64,000 bases of DNA from Mesorhizobium sp. M2E.F.Ca.ET.219.01.1.1 (GCF_004016445.2 NZ_SADT02000002.1:372001-436000), one strand, 5' to 3'; counted from the first letter of the stretch, positions 17,434-26,652 are shown. A program made the numbers and translations. The notes: generated from the letters alone by a model not told the origin.

Positions 17434-17823
17434 TCAATCTTCCACGATGCTGACCCGCACGCTGTCGGAATAGACATCCAACTCGATCAGCGGTTCGCCG
17501 TTGACGATGGCGCGCCTTGTGGCGCTGCTCATGGCGCCGCCGCGTTCCAGCATGCGCTGCAGGTCGACGCGCGAGCCGTCGCTGCGGAACCAGGGATCGC
17601 CCTGGTCGTCGCTGTCGCGCCGGTGGAATTTGTGCCAGTTGGCGCGGTCCTGTCTGACCATCTGCGCCGCGCTGCTCAGCGGATAGCCGTCGCTGGCGCG
17701 ATGATCGCGATCGGAAATCCGCGCGACGTAAGAGCCGAGCATGTCGTCGGCCCGCGCCGAACCCGCGCCGAGTATCGTCGCCGCTACCAACCCGGCAACG
17801 GCCATCGCTTTCGAAACAGTCAT
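17434..17823 (-). CDS. Secreted hypothetical protein (129 aa)
   Basis: The start at 17823 has GGGGG close upstream. The N-terminus, MTVSKAMAVAGLVAATILGAGSARA, is a signal peptide with likely cleavage after ARA. The mature part has many Arg and Asp residues and one long segment, RQDRANWHKFHRRDSDDQGDPWF, followed by MLERGGAMSSATRRAIVNGEP and a beta-rich end, VYSDSVRVSIVED. I do not recognise a domain. It is convergent with the acidic protein gene and lies downstream of another secreted-protein gene on the same strand (100 bp gap). Confidence 0.7.
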   Translation of the reverse strand: MTVSKAMAVAGLVAATILGAGSARADDMLGSYVARISDRDHRASDGYPLSSAAQMVRQDRANWHKFHRRDSDDQGDPWFRSDGSRVDLQRMLERGGAMSSATRRAIVNGEPLIELDVYSDSVRVSIVED

Positions 17824-17923
17824 GGAACCCCCTTTGAAATGCCAGTGCCATCGTGCCCGATCCCGATGACGGGAATCGGACAATGCCAAGCGCCTAGCAC
17901 ATCGAGGTGGTGTCCAGTGTGAT

Positions 17924-18442
17924 TTACATCGCCTTGCCGACGCGCGGCAGCGGCTGGCCATTTGGCGGTTGCGCCTTTTGCTGCGCGCCGTCCGACGCAT
18001 TGGCTGTCGCGGTCGGCTGGCTGCCGGCCTTGCTGTTGCCGTTGGCTGCCGACGCGGTGCCGTTCGCGGGCGTCGCCGGCGACGTGCCATTTGCCGGTGC
18101 GGCCGCGGTCGTGGTTGCCGGTGTTGCGGGCTTGGCCGACGCGGTCGCGGCGGGCGTCGCGAAGGCGCCGCCGACAATGCCGCCGCGGATGATCATCGGC
18201 GCCGACTGATGCCCGGACTTTTCGGGAATAGCCGCGACCTTTTCGTCGGTGACGGCGGGCATTGGGTCGCCGAACGCAATCACCGATGGCGCGGAGAGCG
18301 CCGACAGCTTGGCCGGATCGATCGCGTCCAGCCTGACCACCGAAGGCGTCGAGGTCGAGACGCCAAGCACGACGATCGACGACGCATGCGCCGCGCTGTT
18401 CATTGCCAGAAGGCCGATGCCGAACGCTCCGAGCAAACGCAT
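17924..18442 (-). CDS. Secreted Ala/Thr/Pro-rich hypothetical protein (172 aa)
   Basis: The start at 18442 has GGGGAG 8 bases upstream. The leader, MRLLGAFGIGLLAMNSAAHA, is a signal peptide. The first half (SIVVLGVSTSTPSVVRLDAID, SVIAFGDPMPAV, MIIRGGIVGGAF) looks folded. From about residue 95 the chain is a low-complexity linker of Ala, Thr, Pro, Gly and Asn (KPATPATTTAAAPANG) ending PRVGKAM. It is likely periplasmic or surface-exposed. The function is unknown. Confidence 0.72.
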   Translation of the reverse strand: MRLLGAFGIGLLAMNSAAHASSIVVLGVSTSTPSVVRLDAIDPAKLSALSAPSVIAFGDPMPAVTDEKVAAIPEKSGHQSAPMIIRGGIVGGAFATPAATASAKPATPATTTAAAPANGTSPATPANGTASAANGNSKAGSQPTATANASDGAQQKAQPPNGQPLPRVGKAM

Positions 18443-18604
18443 TACAACAACTCCCCAGCCGGTAACCACCGGCCCGAACCTTAAGGCCGGCAGATTGAAG
18501 CCGGCTTGCGCGGAAACTTAACATTTTAGGGATTGATAAATCGCCAATGCCCGCCCTTGCCCGACGGAAGCCGTCGTATTACGGGACCGGCATGTTTGAG
18601 ACTG

Positions 18605-19576
18605 GTGGCAAATTTGGCTGAGATATTGGCGGTTGGCGAGGCGCTTGAGCGGGCTTTGGCGTTGCTGCAAGCCGGCGACGTCGTCGCCATCCCGACCGAG
18701 ACGGTTTACGGTCTGGCGGGCGATGCCACCAACGGCGTCGCCGTGGCGCGTATTTTCGAGGCCAAGGGCCGGCCGCGCTTCAACCCGCTGATCGCCCATG
18801 TCGCCGATCGCGCCATGGCAGACCGCATTGCTGTTTTCGATCCGCTATCTGCCAAGCTTGCGGAGGCCTTCTGGCCCGGTCCGCTGACGCTGGTCCTGCC
18901 GCACCGCGCCGACAGCGGCATCCATCCGTTGGTCACCGCCGGGCTGGACACGATCGCGCTGCGCATGCCGCGCGGGTTCGGCGGCGAGCTGATCGCGCGG
19001 CTTGGCCGGCCGCTCGCGGCTCCGAGCGCCAATTCCTCCGGCAGGATTTCCGGCACGACGGCGCAAGCGGTGGCCGCCGATCTCGGCGACAGGATCAAAC
19101 TGGTCGTCGATGGCGGCGCGACGCCCGTCGGCCTGGAATCGACCATTCTCAAGGTCGAGGATGGCAAATTGCGGCTGCTAAGGCCAGGCGGCATCGGCGC
19201 CGAGGAGATCGAGGCGGTGGCCGGCGCGAAACTGATGCGCGGCGCTGCCGGCATCGAAGCGCCCGGCATGCTCGCCTCGCATTACGCGCCGGGCGCCGCG
19301 ATGCGGCTCAATGTTCAACAGATCGTGAGGGGCGAGGCATTGCTTGCCTTCGGCCGCAGCCGCGCCGAGGGCTGGCAGGATGCGGCGGCTATACGCAATC
19401 TCTCCGAAGCCGGCGATCTGCGCGAGGCGGCCAGCAACCTCTTCGCCTTCATGCAGGCGCTGGACCGCAGCGGCGCCAGGATCATCGCTGTCGAGCCTAT
19501 CCCGTTCGAGGGCCTGGGCGAGGCGATCAACGATCGGCTCGCGCGGGCCGCCGCACCGCGTGACAAGACCGGCTGA
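18605..19576 (+). CDS. tsaC: L-threonylcarbamoyladenylate synthase (YrdC/Sua5)
   Basis: About 323 residues. It makes threonylcarbamoyl-AMP for the t6A modification of tRNAs that read ANN codons. AGDVVAIPTETVYGLAGDA is the core YrdC start, followed by IFEAKGRPRFNPLIAH (Lys/Arg substrate loop), WPGPLTLVLP, RMPRG and APSANSSGRISGTTA. After the YrdC domain comes RPGGIGAEEIE and a second region with PGMLASHYAPGA, so this is the longer Sua5 form and not the short TsaC. The start is uncertain: GTG at 18605 places MANLAEIL before the domain, and the frame is open further upstream. Confidence 0.9.
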   Translation: MANLAEILAVGEALERALALLQAGDVVAIPTETVYGLAGDATNGVAVARIFEAKGRPRFNPLIAHVADRAMADRIAVFDPLSAKLAEAFWPGPLTLVLPHRADSGIHPLVTAGLDTIALRMPRGFGGELIARLGRPLAAPSANSSGRISGTTAQAVAADLGDRIKLVVDGGATPVGLESTILKVEDGKLRLLRPGGIGAEEIEAVAGAKLMRGAAGIEAPGMLASHYAPGAAMRLNVQQIVRGEALLAFGRSRAEGWQDAAAIRNLSEAGDLREAASNLFAFMQALDRSGARIIAVEPIPFEGLGEAINDRLARAAAPRDKTG

Positions 19577-19596
19577 GCCTATCTCTTTGTTTTGAT

Positions 19597-19638
19597 GCGA
19601 TTCCGGGCGGAACCGCTTCGCACTTTTCCTGGAATTGC
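19597..19638. repeat. ~44-bp AATTCC palindrome, upstream of the FAD oxidoreductase
   Basis: GCGATTCCGGGCGGAA and CCTGGAATTGC form the outer arms around ACCGCTTCGCACTTTT. It is the reverse orientation of the copy at 51465-51508. It ends 15 bp before the start codon and may form part of the leader. Confidence 0.75.
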
Positions 19639-19653
19639 TCTAGGTTCTGACCC

Positions 19654-21087
19654 ATGAACGATCAGCCCTTCGATCTCGACCCCGCCGTCATCGACCGCTT
19701 CGCGGCAATCGTCGGCGACAAATATGCGCTACGCGACCAGGCCGACATCGCCCCTTACATCACCGAACGACGCGGCCTCTGGCATGGCCGCACATCGCTG
19801 GTTCTGAGGCCAGGCAGCGTCGAGGAAGTGAGCCGCATCATGCGGCTCGCAACCGAGACCGGGACGCCGATCGTGCCGCAGAGCGGCAACACCGGCTTGG
19901 TCGGCGCCCAGGTGCCGGACAAATCCGGCCACGACATCGTGCTGTCGCTGTCGCGGCTGAACCGCATCCGCGAGATCGACGTCCTGTCGAACACGGTGAC
20001 CGTCGAGGCAGGCGTCATCCTGCAGACGCTGCAGGAGGCTGCCGACGCCGCCGACCGGCTGTTTCCGCTGTCGCTCGCCGCGCAGGGCTCCTGCCAGATC
20101 GGCGGCAATCTCTCCTCCAATGCCGGCGGCACCGGCGTGCTTGCCTATGGCAATGCGCGTGAGCTCTGCCTCGGCGTCGAGGTGGTGCTGCCGACTGGCG
20201 AGGTGTTCGACGATTTGCGCAAATTGAAGAAGGACAACACCGGCTACGATCTGAAGAACCTCTTCGTCGGCGCCGAGGGCACGCTCGGCGTCATCACCGC
20301 CGCGGTCATGAAACTGTTCCCGAAACCGAAGGGCAGGGAGGTCGCCTTTGCCGGCCTGCCATCGTCCCCTAAGGACGCGCTTTCGCTGTTCACCTTGGCG
20401 ATGGATAGGGCCGGCGCCTCGCTCACCGCTTTCGAATTGATCGCCAGAAGGCCTTATGATTTTACGTTGAAGCACGGGCAAGGCATCACCCGGCCGCTGG
20501 CCGACGACTGGCCCTGGTATGTGCTGATGCAGGTTTCGTCCGGACGCTCCGAAGAGGACGGCAAGGCGCTGATCGAGGAGATACTGTCAGCCGGCCTCGA
20601 GCAAGGCATAGTCGGTGACGCGGTGGTGTCGGCAAGCCTGGCCCAGGGCGACGCTTTCTGGAATTTCCGCGAGACGCTCCCTGAATGCCAGAAGCCCGAG
20701 GGCGCCTCGATCAAGCACGATATCTCCGTGCCGATCGCCTCGATCCCCGACTTCATCGAAAAGGCGGCCGGCGTGGTGGAAAGCGTCTGCCCCGGCGCGC
20801 GCGTGGTCTGCTTCGGCCACATGGGTGACGGCAATCTTCACTACAACATCTCGCGCCCCGTGGACTGGCAGGACGAGCCGTTCCTCGAGCTCTACCACCC
20901 GATGAACAAGGCCGTGCACGATGTCGTGCGCTCCTTCCACGGCTCGATCTCGGCCGAGCACGGCATCGGTCAGTTGAAGCGCGACGAGCTCGTCTCCACG
21001 GCGCCGCCGATGGCCATCGACCTGATGCGCCGCGTGAAGGCCGCCTTCGATCCGGCCGGCATCATGAACCCCGGTAAGGTTATCTGA
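19654..21087 (+). CDS. FAD-binding 2-hydroxyacid dehydrogenase (D-2-hydroxyglutarate/glycolate type)
   Basis: A 477-residue flavoprotein with an N-terminal FAD_binding_4 domain and a C-terminal FAD-oxidase domain. IVPQSGNTGLVGAQVPD and GNLSSNAGGTGVLAYGNARELCLGVEVVLPTGE bind FAD. FVGAEGTLGVITAAVMKLFPKP is typical of D-2-hydroxyglutarate dehydrogenase, D-lactate dehydrogenase and GlcD. CFGHMGDGNLHYNI and AEHGIGQLKRDEL carry the metal-binding His residues of the substrate site. No glcE or glcF partner is present, which fits a stand-alone D-2-hydroxyglutarate-type enzyme better than the glycolate oxidase complex. Confidence 0.88.
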   Translation: MNDQPFDLDPAVIDRFAAIVGDKYALRDQADIAPYITERRGLWHGRTSLVLRPGSVEEVSRIMRLATETGTPIVPQSGNTGLVGAQVPDKSGHDIVLSLSRLNRIREIDVLSNTVTVEAGVILQTLQEAADAADRLFPLSLAAQGSCQIGGNLSSNAGGTGVLAYGNARELCLGVEVVLPTGEVFDDLRKLKKDNTGYDLKNLFVGAEGTLGVITAAVMKLFPKPKGREVAFAGLPSSPKDALSLFTLAMDRAGASLTAFELIARRPYDFTLKHGQGITRPLADDWPWYVLMQVSSGRSEEDGKALIEEILSAGLEQGIVGDAVVSASLAQGDAFWNFRETLPECQKPEGASIKHDISVPIASIPDFIEKAAGVVESVCPGARVVCFGHMGDGNLHYNISRPVDWQDEPFLELYHPMNKAVHDVVRSFHGSISAEHGIGQLKRDELVSTAPPMAIDLMRRVKAAFDPAGIMNPGKVI

Positions 21088-21208
21088 TCCTTCCCATATC
21101 TGGTGGGCGGTCGCATTCCGATAACCATCGGCTCCGATCAGCAAAATTTAACCGAACTTCTTAAGCGCGCCGGTAAGAAGCCAGCGCTAATGTTTCTTCC
21201 CATAACGA

Positions 21209-21252
21209 GGCCGGAAAAACCGGCCCTGAGAGAACCGGAAAACGGCCCTCAG
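21209..21252 (+). promoter_or_regulatory. Double-hairpin leader of the DUF6101 gene
   Basis: GGCCGG, AAAAA and CCGGCC form a perfect stem at 21209-21225. Directly after it CTGAG (21226-21230) pairs with CTCAG (21248-21252) around an inner CCG/CGG. The next start codon is 21 bases further on. The arrangement suggests a structured 5' leader or a terminator of the upstream transcript; no T-run follows. Confidence 0.45.
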
Positions 21253-21273
21253 GAGTAACAGGGAAGACATTCG

Positions 21274-21840
21274 ATGAACACTGGATTGAAGCCAGTCTGG
21301 GCCGGGCGCAACATGCGCCTCGACCCGTTTCGCCTGCCGCAGATGGTGAGCTATGCCACCCGCGACGACTATGGCGATGTCACCTTCACCATCGACCAGC
21401 GCGGCGCCGTCATCCGCCGCATGCTGGAGATGAGCGGCGTGCCGGCGATCATCGCGCTGCCCGCCAAGGCGTTCCGCGGCGTCGCCGCCCGCGCCATGGA
21501 AGATCCGGACGGCAACGTCACGGTGACGCTCGAGCTCCTGCACAACGACCCGATGCTGTCGGTGCCGCTGCTGGTCGCCGACGATCTCGAGGATGTCGCC
21601 GCCGACTGGCGCGCCTGGGCTGACGCCTATCGCCTGCCGATGCTGCTGATCGAGGCCGACGGCATTGCCCGCACGCTGGAAGAATCGCTCGGCGCCGCCA
21701 TCAAGGCGCGGACGCCGCAGGAGCGCCGCAAGGGCCGCGTCTCCACCACGCGCCGCCCGCGCTTCCTCGCCCGCCGCAAGGCCGGCAACCTGGGCCTGAG
21801 GCTCGTCATCGACGGCCAGGAGATTATCGCGAGGGAGTAG
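21274..21840 (+). CDS. DUF6101 family protein
   Basis: A 188-residue protein conserved in Rhizobiales. The N-terminus is AGRNMRLDPFRLPQMVSYATRDD, and the middle, GAVIRRMLEMSGVPAIIALPAKAFRGVAARAMED, is a predicted mixed alpha/beta domain. The C-terminal third is very basic (QERRKGRVSTTRRPRFLARRKAG), which suggests nucleic-acid or membrane-phosphate contact. The start at 21274 has AGGGAAG 7 bases upstream. The function is unknown. It stands alone behind a structured leader and before a palindromic repeat. Confidence 0.85.
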   Translation: MNTGLKPVWAGRNMRLDPFRLPQMVSYATRDDYGDVTFTIDQRGAVIRRMLEMSGVPAIIALPAKAFRGVAARAMEDPDGNVTVTLELLHNDPMLSVPLLVADDLEDVAADWRAWADAYRLPMLLIEADGIARTLEESLGAAIKARTPQERRKGRVSTTRRPRFLARRKAGNLGLRLVIDGQEIIARE

Positions 21841-21855
21841 GCGTCGATGACAGCC

Positions 21856-22047
21856 TTCTTCTCCCCGTCACTATACGGGGAGAAGTGCCCGGCAGGGTGA
21901 TGAGGGGCAGCGCCGACTTGGGCGTTTGGCCGCCTCATAACCCGATGACTCGCGACAGCGCTGCTGCGTATTTCATCTAACCTCCAAAGTCGGCGCCGCC
22001 CCTCATCCGGCTGCCGCCACCTTCTCCCCGTAGGACGGGGAGAAGGG
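21856..22047. repeat. Rhizobial CTTCTCCCCG/CGGGGAGAAG palindromic repeat
   Basis: Two small hairpins (CTTCTCCCCG...CGGGGAGAAG) stand at each end of this stretch. Inner segments GGGTGATGAGGGGC on the left and GCCCCTCATCC on the right are complementary, so the whole 190 bp can fold back on itself. This is a common kind of intergenic repeat in Mesorhizobium and relatives. It separates the convergent DUF6101 and ubiA genes and may act in transcription termination. Confidence 0.8.
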
Positions 22048-22051
22048 AGAA

Positions 22052-23035
22052 CTACACCAGCGGCTTCAACCATATCCACACTGACCCGCCGATCAGGCCG
22101 AGGAAGATCAGCCAACCGACCTGGTTGTTCGACTTGAACAGTTTCAGGCACTGATCCGGATTGTTGATGTCGAGCCGGATGATCTGGCGCGCCATATGCG
22201 CGCCGGCGGCGATCGGGCCGGCCAGCGCCACGATCGGCACCTGGGCCGAGGCGAAGGCGATGGCGAAGCAGATCAGCGCGCCGCCATAGAGCCCGGTGAG
22301 CCACATCTTGGTGTTGTCGCCGAACAGCCGCGCCGTCGAGCGCACGCCGACGATGGCGTCGTCTTCCTTGTCCTGATGCGCGTAGATCGTGTCGTAGCCG
22401 ATCACCCACAGGATCGAGCCGATATAGAGCATGATGGCCGGGTCATCGAGGTCGCCGAACTCGACCGCCCAGCCCATCAGCGCGCCCCAGGAGAAGGCTA
22501 AGCCCAGCACGAATTGCGGCCAGTTGGTGATGCGCTTCATGAACGGATAGACGGCGACGATCGCCAGCGAGGCGATGCCGAGTGGAATGGCGAAGCTGTT
22601 GAACTGCAGCAGCACGGCGAGACCCACCAGCGCCTGGATGATGACGAAGATCCAGGCCTGGCGGCGGGTCACCTTGCCTGCCGGCAGCGGCCGCGAACGG
22701 GTGCGCTCGACCTGGTTGTCGATGTCCTCGTCGGCGAGGTCGTTATAGGTGCAGCCGGCGCCGCGCATGGCGACGGCGCCGATGAAGAACAAAAGCAGAT
22801 ACCAAGGCGCCGGAAGCAGCGTCAGCAACGGGTCGGTCGCGCGCGGATAGGCGCCCGCGGCGAGCGCCGCCGACCACCAGCAGGGCCACAAAAGCAGTTG
22901 CCAGCCGATCGGCCGGTCCCAGCGCGCCAGCTGCGCATAGGGCCACAGCCAGCGCGGCAGCACGCGGTAGACCCAATGTCCGCTCGGCGCATCGGCGACG
23001 CGGCCCTGGATCGCTTTCGACTGGACGGTTTCCAT
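22052..23035 (-). CDS. ubiA: 4-hydroxybenzoate octaprenyltransferase
   Basis: A 327-residue integral membrane prenyltransferase of ubiquinone synthesis. The first Asp-rich motif, NDLADEDID, is at about 98-106, and the second, YDTIYAHQDKEDD, lies near residue 185-197. Both bind Mg-diphosphate. About eight or nine membrane segments are visible (LLLFFIGAVAMRGAG, IFVIIQALVGLAVLLQF, IMLYIGSILWVIGYD). The N-terminus WPYAQLARWDRPIGWQLLLWPCWWSA is typical. ATG 23035 follows a GTG directly, and either may be used. It uses the chain made by the polyprenyl synthase at 7.6-8.6 kb. Confidence 0.94.
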   Translation of the reverse strand: METVQSKAIQGRVADAPSGHWVYRVLPRWLWPYAQLARWDRPIGWQLLLWPCWWSAALAAGAYPRATDPLLTLLPAPWYLLLFFIGAVAMRGAGCTYNDLADEDIDNQVERTRSRPLPAGKVTRRQAWIFVIIQALVGLAVLLQFNSFAIPLGIASLAIVAVYPFMKRITNWPQFVLGLAFSWGALMGWAVEFGDLDDPAIMLYIGSILWVIGYDTIYAHQDKEDDAIVGVRSTARLFGDNTKMWLTGLYGGALICFAIAFASAQVPIVALAGPIAAGAHMARQIIRLDINNPDQCLKLFKSNNQVGWLIFLGLIGGSVWIWLKPLV

Positions 23036-23086
23036 CACGCTGGAGTGGCAGCAGCAAGGGGCGCCGTCAAGCGGCCGCGTTGTCGC

Positions 23087-23998
23087 TCAAGTAGTGAAAA
23101 CATCGTGACTGGCGAACCATGCCTTGGCGACCTCGATGAAGGCCACGGCCGCCTTCGACAGGCGCTGGCGCGTGTCATGGGTCAGGATGATGCGCTGCAT
23201 CGGCAGCGCGTCGGAGAGTGGCTTGCAGACCAGCGGCAGTCCGTCATAGCTCCTATCGCCACGCGGCCTGGTGTAGCTGACCGCGATGCCGAAGCCGTTG
23301 GCCACCATCGACCGCTGCAGCTCGAACGAGCTCGTGGTCGCCCGGGCAATCGGCGACAGGCCGCGGCTGAGGAATAGGTCCAACATATGCTGCCAGCTAT
23401 GCGGCTGGTCGGTGGTGATCAGCGGATAGAGCGCGAGCTCGGCCAGGCTGACGGCATGCTTGTCCGCCAGCACATGGCCGGCGGGCAGGAGCGCGTGCGG
23501 TCGCAATTCATGCAGGAGGATGCGCTTGAAATGCCCTGGCAGGCCAAGGTCGTAGGTAAGGCCGAGGTCGACGGCGCTGTCAGCCAGGCGCCGCCCCAGC
23601 GTCTCGAAGGTCTCGTCGCCGATGACGACGGTGACGGCCGGGCAGCGGTCTGCGAAGGCGCGCATCAGCGCCGGCGCGAAATAGGGCGCCAGGTCCTCGA
23701 AGCAGCCGAGCACCAGCTCGCCGCCGATATCGGCGTCGCGCGAACCGAGCGCCGCCAACTCGTCCGCCTCGCCCAGCACCTGCCTCGCCTTGGCGACGGC
23801 CCTGCGACCGAAGGAGGTCAGCGCGACGCCGCTGCCACGCTGACGCACGAACAGCTTCTGGCCGAGCGCGTCCTCGACATGGTCGATCGCCACCGAGATG
23901 GAAGGCTGCGACACGTTCAGCGCCTGGGCCGCCGCTGTCACGCTGCCATAGCGGGCCACGGCAACAAGATAGCGCAACTGCGTGAGGGTGAACTTCAT
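23087..23998 (-). CDS. LysR family transcriptional regulator
   Basis: A 303-residue LysR protein. The N-terminal helix-turn-helix, LTQLRYLVAVARYGSVTAAAQALNVSQPSISVAIDHVEDALGQKLFVRQ, is complete. The rest is the two-lobed effector domain. It is divergent from the phytanoyl-CoA dioxygenase-like gene with only 91 bp between them, the classic arrangement for a LysR activator and its target. The effector is unknown but is probably the substrate of that oxygenase. Confidence 0.9.
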   Translation of the reverse strand: MKFTLTQLRYLVAVARYGSVTAAAQALNVSQPSISVAIDHVEDALGQKLFVRQRGSGVALTSFGRRAVAKARQVLGEADELAALGSRDADIGGELVLGCFEDLAPYFAPALMRAFADRCPAVTVVIGDETFETLGRRLADSAVDLGLTYDLGLPGHFKRILLHELRPHALLPAGHVLADKHAVSLAELALYPLITTDQPHSWQHMLDLFLSRGLSPIARATTSSFELQRSMVANGFGIAVSYTRPRGDRSYDGLPLVCKPLSDALPMQRIILTHDTRQRLSKAAVAFIEVAKAWFASHDVFTT

Positions 23999-24009
23999 AG
24001 GTAAAAGCT

Positions 24010-24030
24010 ATAAGTGAGATGACAAGTTAT
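24010..24030. promoter_or_regulatory. Possible LysR operator
   Basis: ATAA and TTAT flank 13 bases in an AT-rich stretch (ATAAGTGAGATGACAAGTTAT shortened here to its ends) within the 91-bp divergent promoter. The dyad is imperfect and the assignment is only positional. Confidence 0.3.
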
Positions 24031-24089
24031 TATTTTACGTGATGTGAGGCTCTTGCGATAGTCGGTCATCGAACAAGCAGGAGAGCACG

Positions 24090-24884
24090 ATGGCCAGCCC
24101 GAAGATCGATGCCGCGACGATTGCCGACTACCAGCGCGACGGTGCCGTCTGCATCCGCGGCGCCTTCAAGGACTGGGTCGACGTCATCGCGGCTGGCATT
24201 GAACGCAATATGCAGGACCGCAGCGCCACGGCCTCCGACATCGCCGGCGGCAAGGGCAGCTTCTTCGACGATTACTGCAACTGGGAGCGCATCCCGGAAT
24301 TCGTCAGGATCGTGCGGGAATCGCCGGCCGCTGAACTCGCCGCCGCCGTCATGCAGTCGCGCAGCGCCCAGTTCTTCCACGATCACGTCCTGGTCAAGGA
24401 GCCCGGCACGCAGAAGCCCACGCCCTGGCACCAGGACATTCCCTATTACTTCGTCGACGGCAGCCAGACGGTGAGCTTCTGGATCCCGATCGATCCGGTG
24501 AAGGAAGCGACGCTGCGGCTGATCGCCGGCTCGCACAAATGGGAAAAGATGGTGCTGCCGGTGCGCTGGCTGAACGACGCCAATTTCTATGCCGGCGAGG
24601 GCGACTACCGGCCGGTGCCCGATCCCGACAGCGACCCGTCGATGAAGGTGCTGGAATGGGAGATGGAGCCCGGCGACGCGATCCTGTTCGATTTCCGCAC
24701 CGCGCATGGCGCGCGCGGCAATTTGACCTCGGCGAGGCGCCGGGCGCTGTCGCTGCGCTGGGTCGGCGACGACGCGCATTATGTCGAGCGCCCCGGCCGC
24801 ACCTCGCCGCCCTATCCGGGCCACGACATGAAGCCCGGCCAGAAACTGCGCGAGGACTGGTTCCCGGTCATCTACCAGAGCTGA
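24090..24884 (+). CDS. Phytanoyl-CoA dioxygenase family (PhyH) Fe(II)/2-oxoglutarate oxygenase
   Basis: A 264-residue double-stranded beta-helix oxygenase. The iron ligands are His114 and Asp116 in PWHQDIPYY, with the distal His at about 206 in DFRTAHGARGN. The 2-oxoglutarate-binding Arg should lie about 10 residues after that, and RRRALSLRWVGDD is in the right place. VSFWIPIDPVKEATLRLIAGSHKW is the family core. The substrate is unknown. Divergence from the LysR gene suggests inducible use of a small hydroxylatable compound. The start has AGGAG (GCAGGAGAGCACG) 7 bases upstream. Confidence 0.88.
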   Translation: MASPKIDAATIADYQRDGAVCIRGAFKDWVDVIAAGIERNMQDRSATASDIAGGKGSFFDDYCNWERIPEFVRIVRESPAAELAAAVMQSRSAQFFHDHVLVKEPGTQKPTPWHQDIPYYFVDGSQTVSFWIPIDPVKEATLRLIAGSHKWEKMVLPVRWLNDANFYAGEGDYRPVPDPDSDPSMKVLEWEMEPGDAILFDFRTAHGARGNLTSARRRALSLRWVGDDAHYVERPGRTSPPYPGHDMKPGQKLREDWFPVIYQS

Positions 24885-24984
24885 GTCGTTTTTTCAGACG
24901 AGGTGTGTTTCCCGCCACAGGGATTTTGACCGGTCGGCTATGTTTGCGCCACAAGCCTTGGAGACTGGCCGAACCGGTTCGGCC

Positions 24985-25168
24985 TCGTCATCCACGGGCG
25001 GAGCAAGGAGCGAAGCGACGAGCGCAGACCCGAGGATCCATGCCGTTACCTTCGCCAAGGCGTGCAACGGAGCAAAATTCTGCACCGCAGCGACGCTTCG
25101 AAGTCATGGCATGGATTCTATGGTCTGCGCCGCGTCGCTTCGCTCCTTGCTCCGCCATAGAATGACGA
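24985..25168. repeat. ~184-bp palindromic intergenic element, copy B
   Basis: The most symmetric copy. It begins TCGTCATCC, ends GAATGACGA, and its arms (GGCGGAGCAAGGAGCGAAG versus its complement near 25135-25160) pair over about 45 bp with few mismatches. ATCCATGCCGTTACC follows the left arm as in copy A. The rest of the 423-bp gap between the PhyH gene and purD (24885-24984 and 25169-25307) shows no gene or motif I can name. Confidence 0.85.
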
Positions 25169-25307
25169 GGTTGGGGCGGCTTCGACAGTCCCCGGCGTTT
25201 GCGCTGCTTTCCCGTGCGCAATTGCCGCCAAAATGCCAAGACGCCTTGACCCGTCGCCCGCGGACCAATAGCGGGTTCCAAGCAGAGACGATCAGCAAGA
25301 GGTGGCC

Positions 25308-26588
25308 ATGAATGTTCTTCTTCTCGGCTCGGGTGGCCGCGAACATGCGCTGGCCTGGAAGCTCTCCGCCTCGCCGCTGCTGACCAAGCTTTATGCCGCG
25401 CCCGGCAATCCGGGCATCGGCCGTGTCGCCGAACTGGTGAAGCTCGATGTCGCCGACCATTCCGCGGTCGCCGCCTTCTGCCAGGAAAAGAAGATCGACC
25501 TCGTCGTCGTCGGCCCGGAAGGGCCGCTGGTCGCCGGCATATCCGATGATCTGCGCGCCTGGGGCGTCCGCGTCTTCGGCCCCTCCAAGGCGGCGGCCCG
25601 GCTCGAGGGCTCGAAGGGCTTCACCAAGGATCTCTGCGCCAAGTTCAACATCCCCACCGCCGCCTATGGCCGCTTCGGCGATCTCGCTTCGGCCAAGGCC
25701 TATGTCGAGAAAGTCGGCGCGCCGATCGTCATCAAGGCCGACGGGCTCGCCGCCGGCAAGGGCGTCACCATCGCCATGACGCTGGACGAGGCGAACGCCG
25801 CGCTGGAGGCTTGTTTCGACGGCGCCTTCGGCGCGGCCGGCGCCGAGGTTGTGGTCGAGGAATATCTGACCGGCGAGGAGGCGAGCTTCTTTTGCCTGTG
25901 CGACGGCGCCACCGCGCTGCCCTTCGGCACCGCGCAGGACCACAAGCGCGTCGGCGACGGCGACACCGGGCCGAACACCGGCGGCATGGGCGCCTATTCG
26001 CCGGCCCCGGTGATGACGCCGGAAATGACCGAGCGCACCATGAGCGAGATCATCGAGCCGACCATGCGCGGCATGGCCGAACTCGGCGCGCCCTTCGCCG
26101 GCATCCTCTTCGCCGGCCTGATGATCACCGACCAGGGCCCGAAGCTGATCGAGTACAATACCCGCTTCGGCGATCCCGAATGCCAGGTGCTGATGATGCG
26201 GCTCAAGGACGACCTGCTCGTGCTGCTCAACTCCGCCGTCGACGGCCAGCTCGCGCATATGTCTATCCGCTGGAGCGACGCCGCGGCATTGACCGTGGTG
26301 ATGGCGGCGCGCGGCTATCCCGGCACGCCGGAAAAGGGCTCCGTCATCCGCGGTCTCGACCAGGCGGAAGGCGAGGGCGTCCAGGTCTTCCATGCCGGCA
26401 CCGCCATCAATGGCGGCGCGCTGGTCGCCAATGGCGGCCGCGTGCTCAACGTCACGGCAACCGGCAAGACCGTCGGCGAGGCGCAGGCCAAGGCCTATGC
26501 GGCGGTCGACCGTATCGACTGGCCGCAGGGCTTCTGCCGACGCGACATCGGCTGGCAGGCCGTGGCGCGCGAGAAGGCCGGCGGCTGA
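25308..26588 (+). CDS. purD: Phosphoribosylamine-glycine ligase
   Basis: A 426-residue ATP-grasp enzyme of purine synthesis joining phosphoribosylamine and glycine. The N-terminal [40 protein letters not shown] (ATP loop), [12 protein letters not shown] and [13 protein letters not shown] are all present in order. I chose ATG 25308 with AGAGGT just upstream; a GTG two codons earlier is also open. It is monocistronic here. Confidence 0.96.
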   Translation: MNVLLLGSGGREHALAWKLSASPLLTKLYAAPGNPGIGRVAELVKLDVADHSAVAAFCQEKKIDLVVVGPEGPLVAGISDDLRAWGVRVFGPSKAAARLEGSKGFTKDLCAKFNIPTAAYGRFGDLASAKAYVEKVGAPIVIKADGLAAGKGVTIAMTLDEANAALEACFDGAFGAAGAEVVVEEYLTGEEASFFCLCDGATALPFGTAQDHKRVGDGDTGPNTGGMGAYSPAPVMTPEMTERTMSEIIEPTMRGMAELGAPFAGILFAGLMITDQGPKLIEYNTRFGDPECQVLMMRLKDDLLVLLNSAVDGQLAHMSIRWSDAAALTVVMAARGYPGTPEKGSVIRGLDQAEGEGVQVFHAGTAINGGALVANGGRVLNVTATGKTVGEAQAKAYAAVDRIDWPQGFCRRDIGWQAVAREKAGG

Positions 26589-26652
26589 CCCCCGGGGAAG
26601 AAAGGGGTACTCGTCGCTGCAGGTCCTTAGCGGTTTGGCGCGGGCATTTTTG

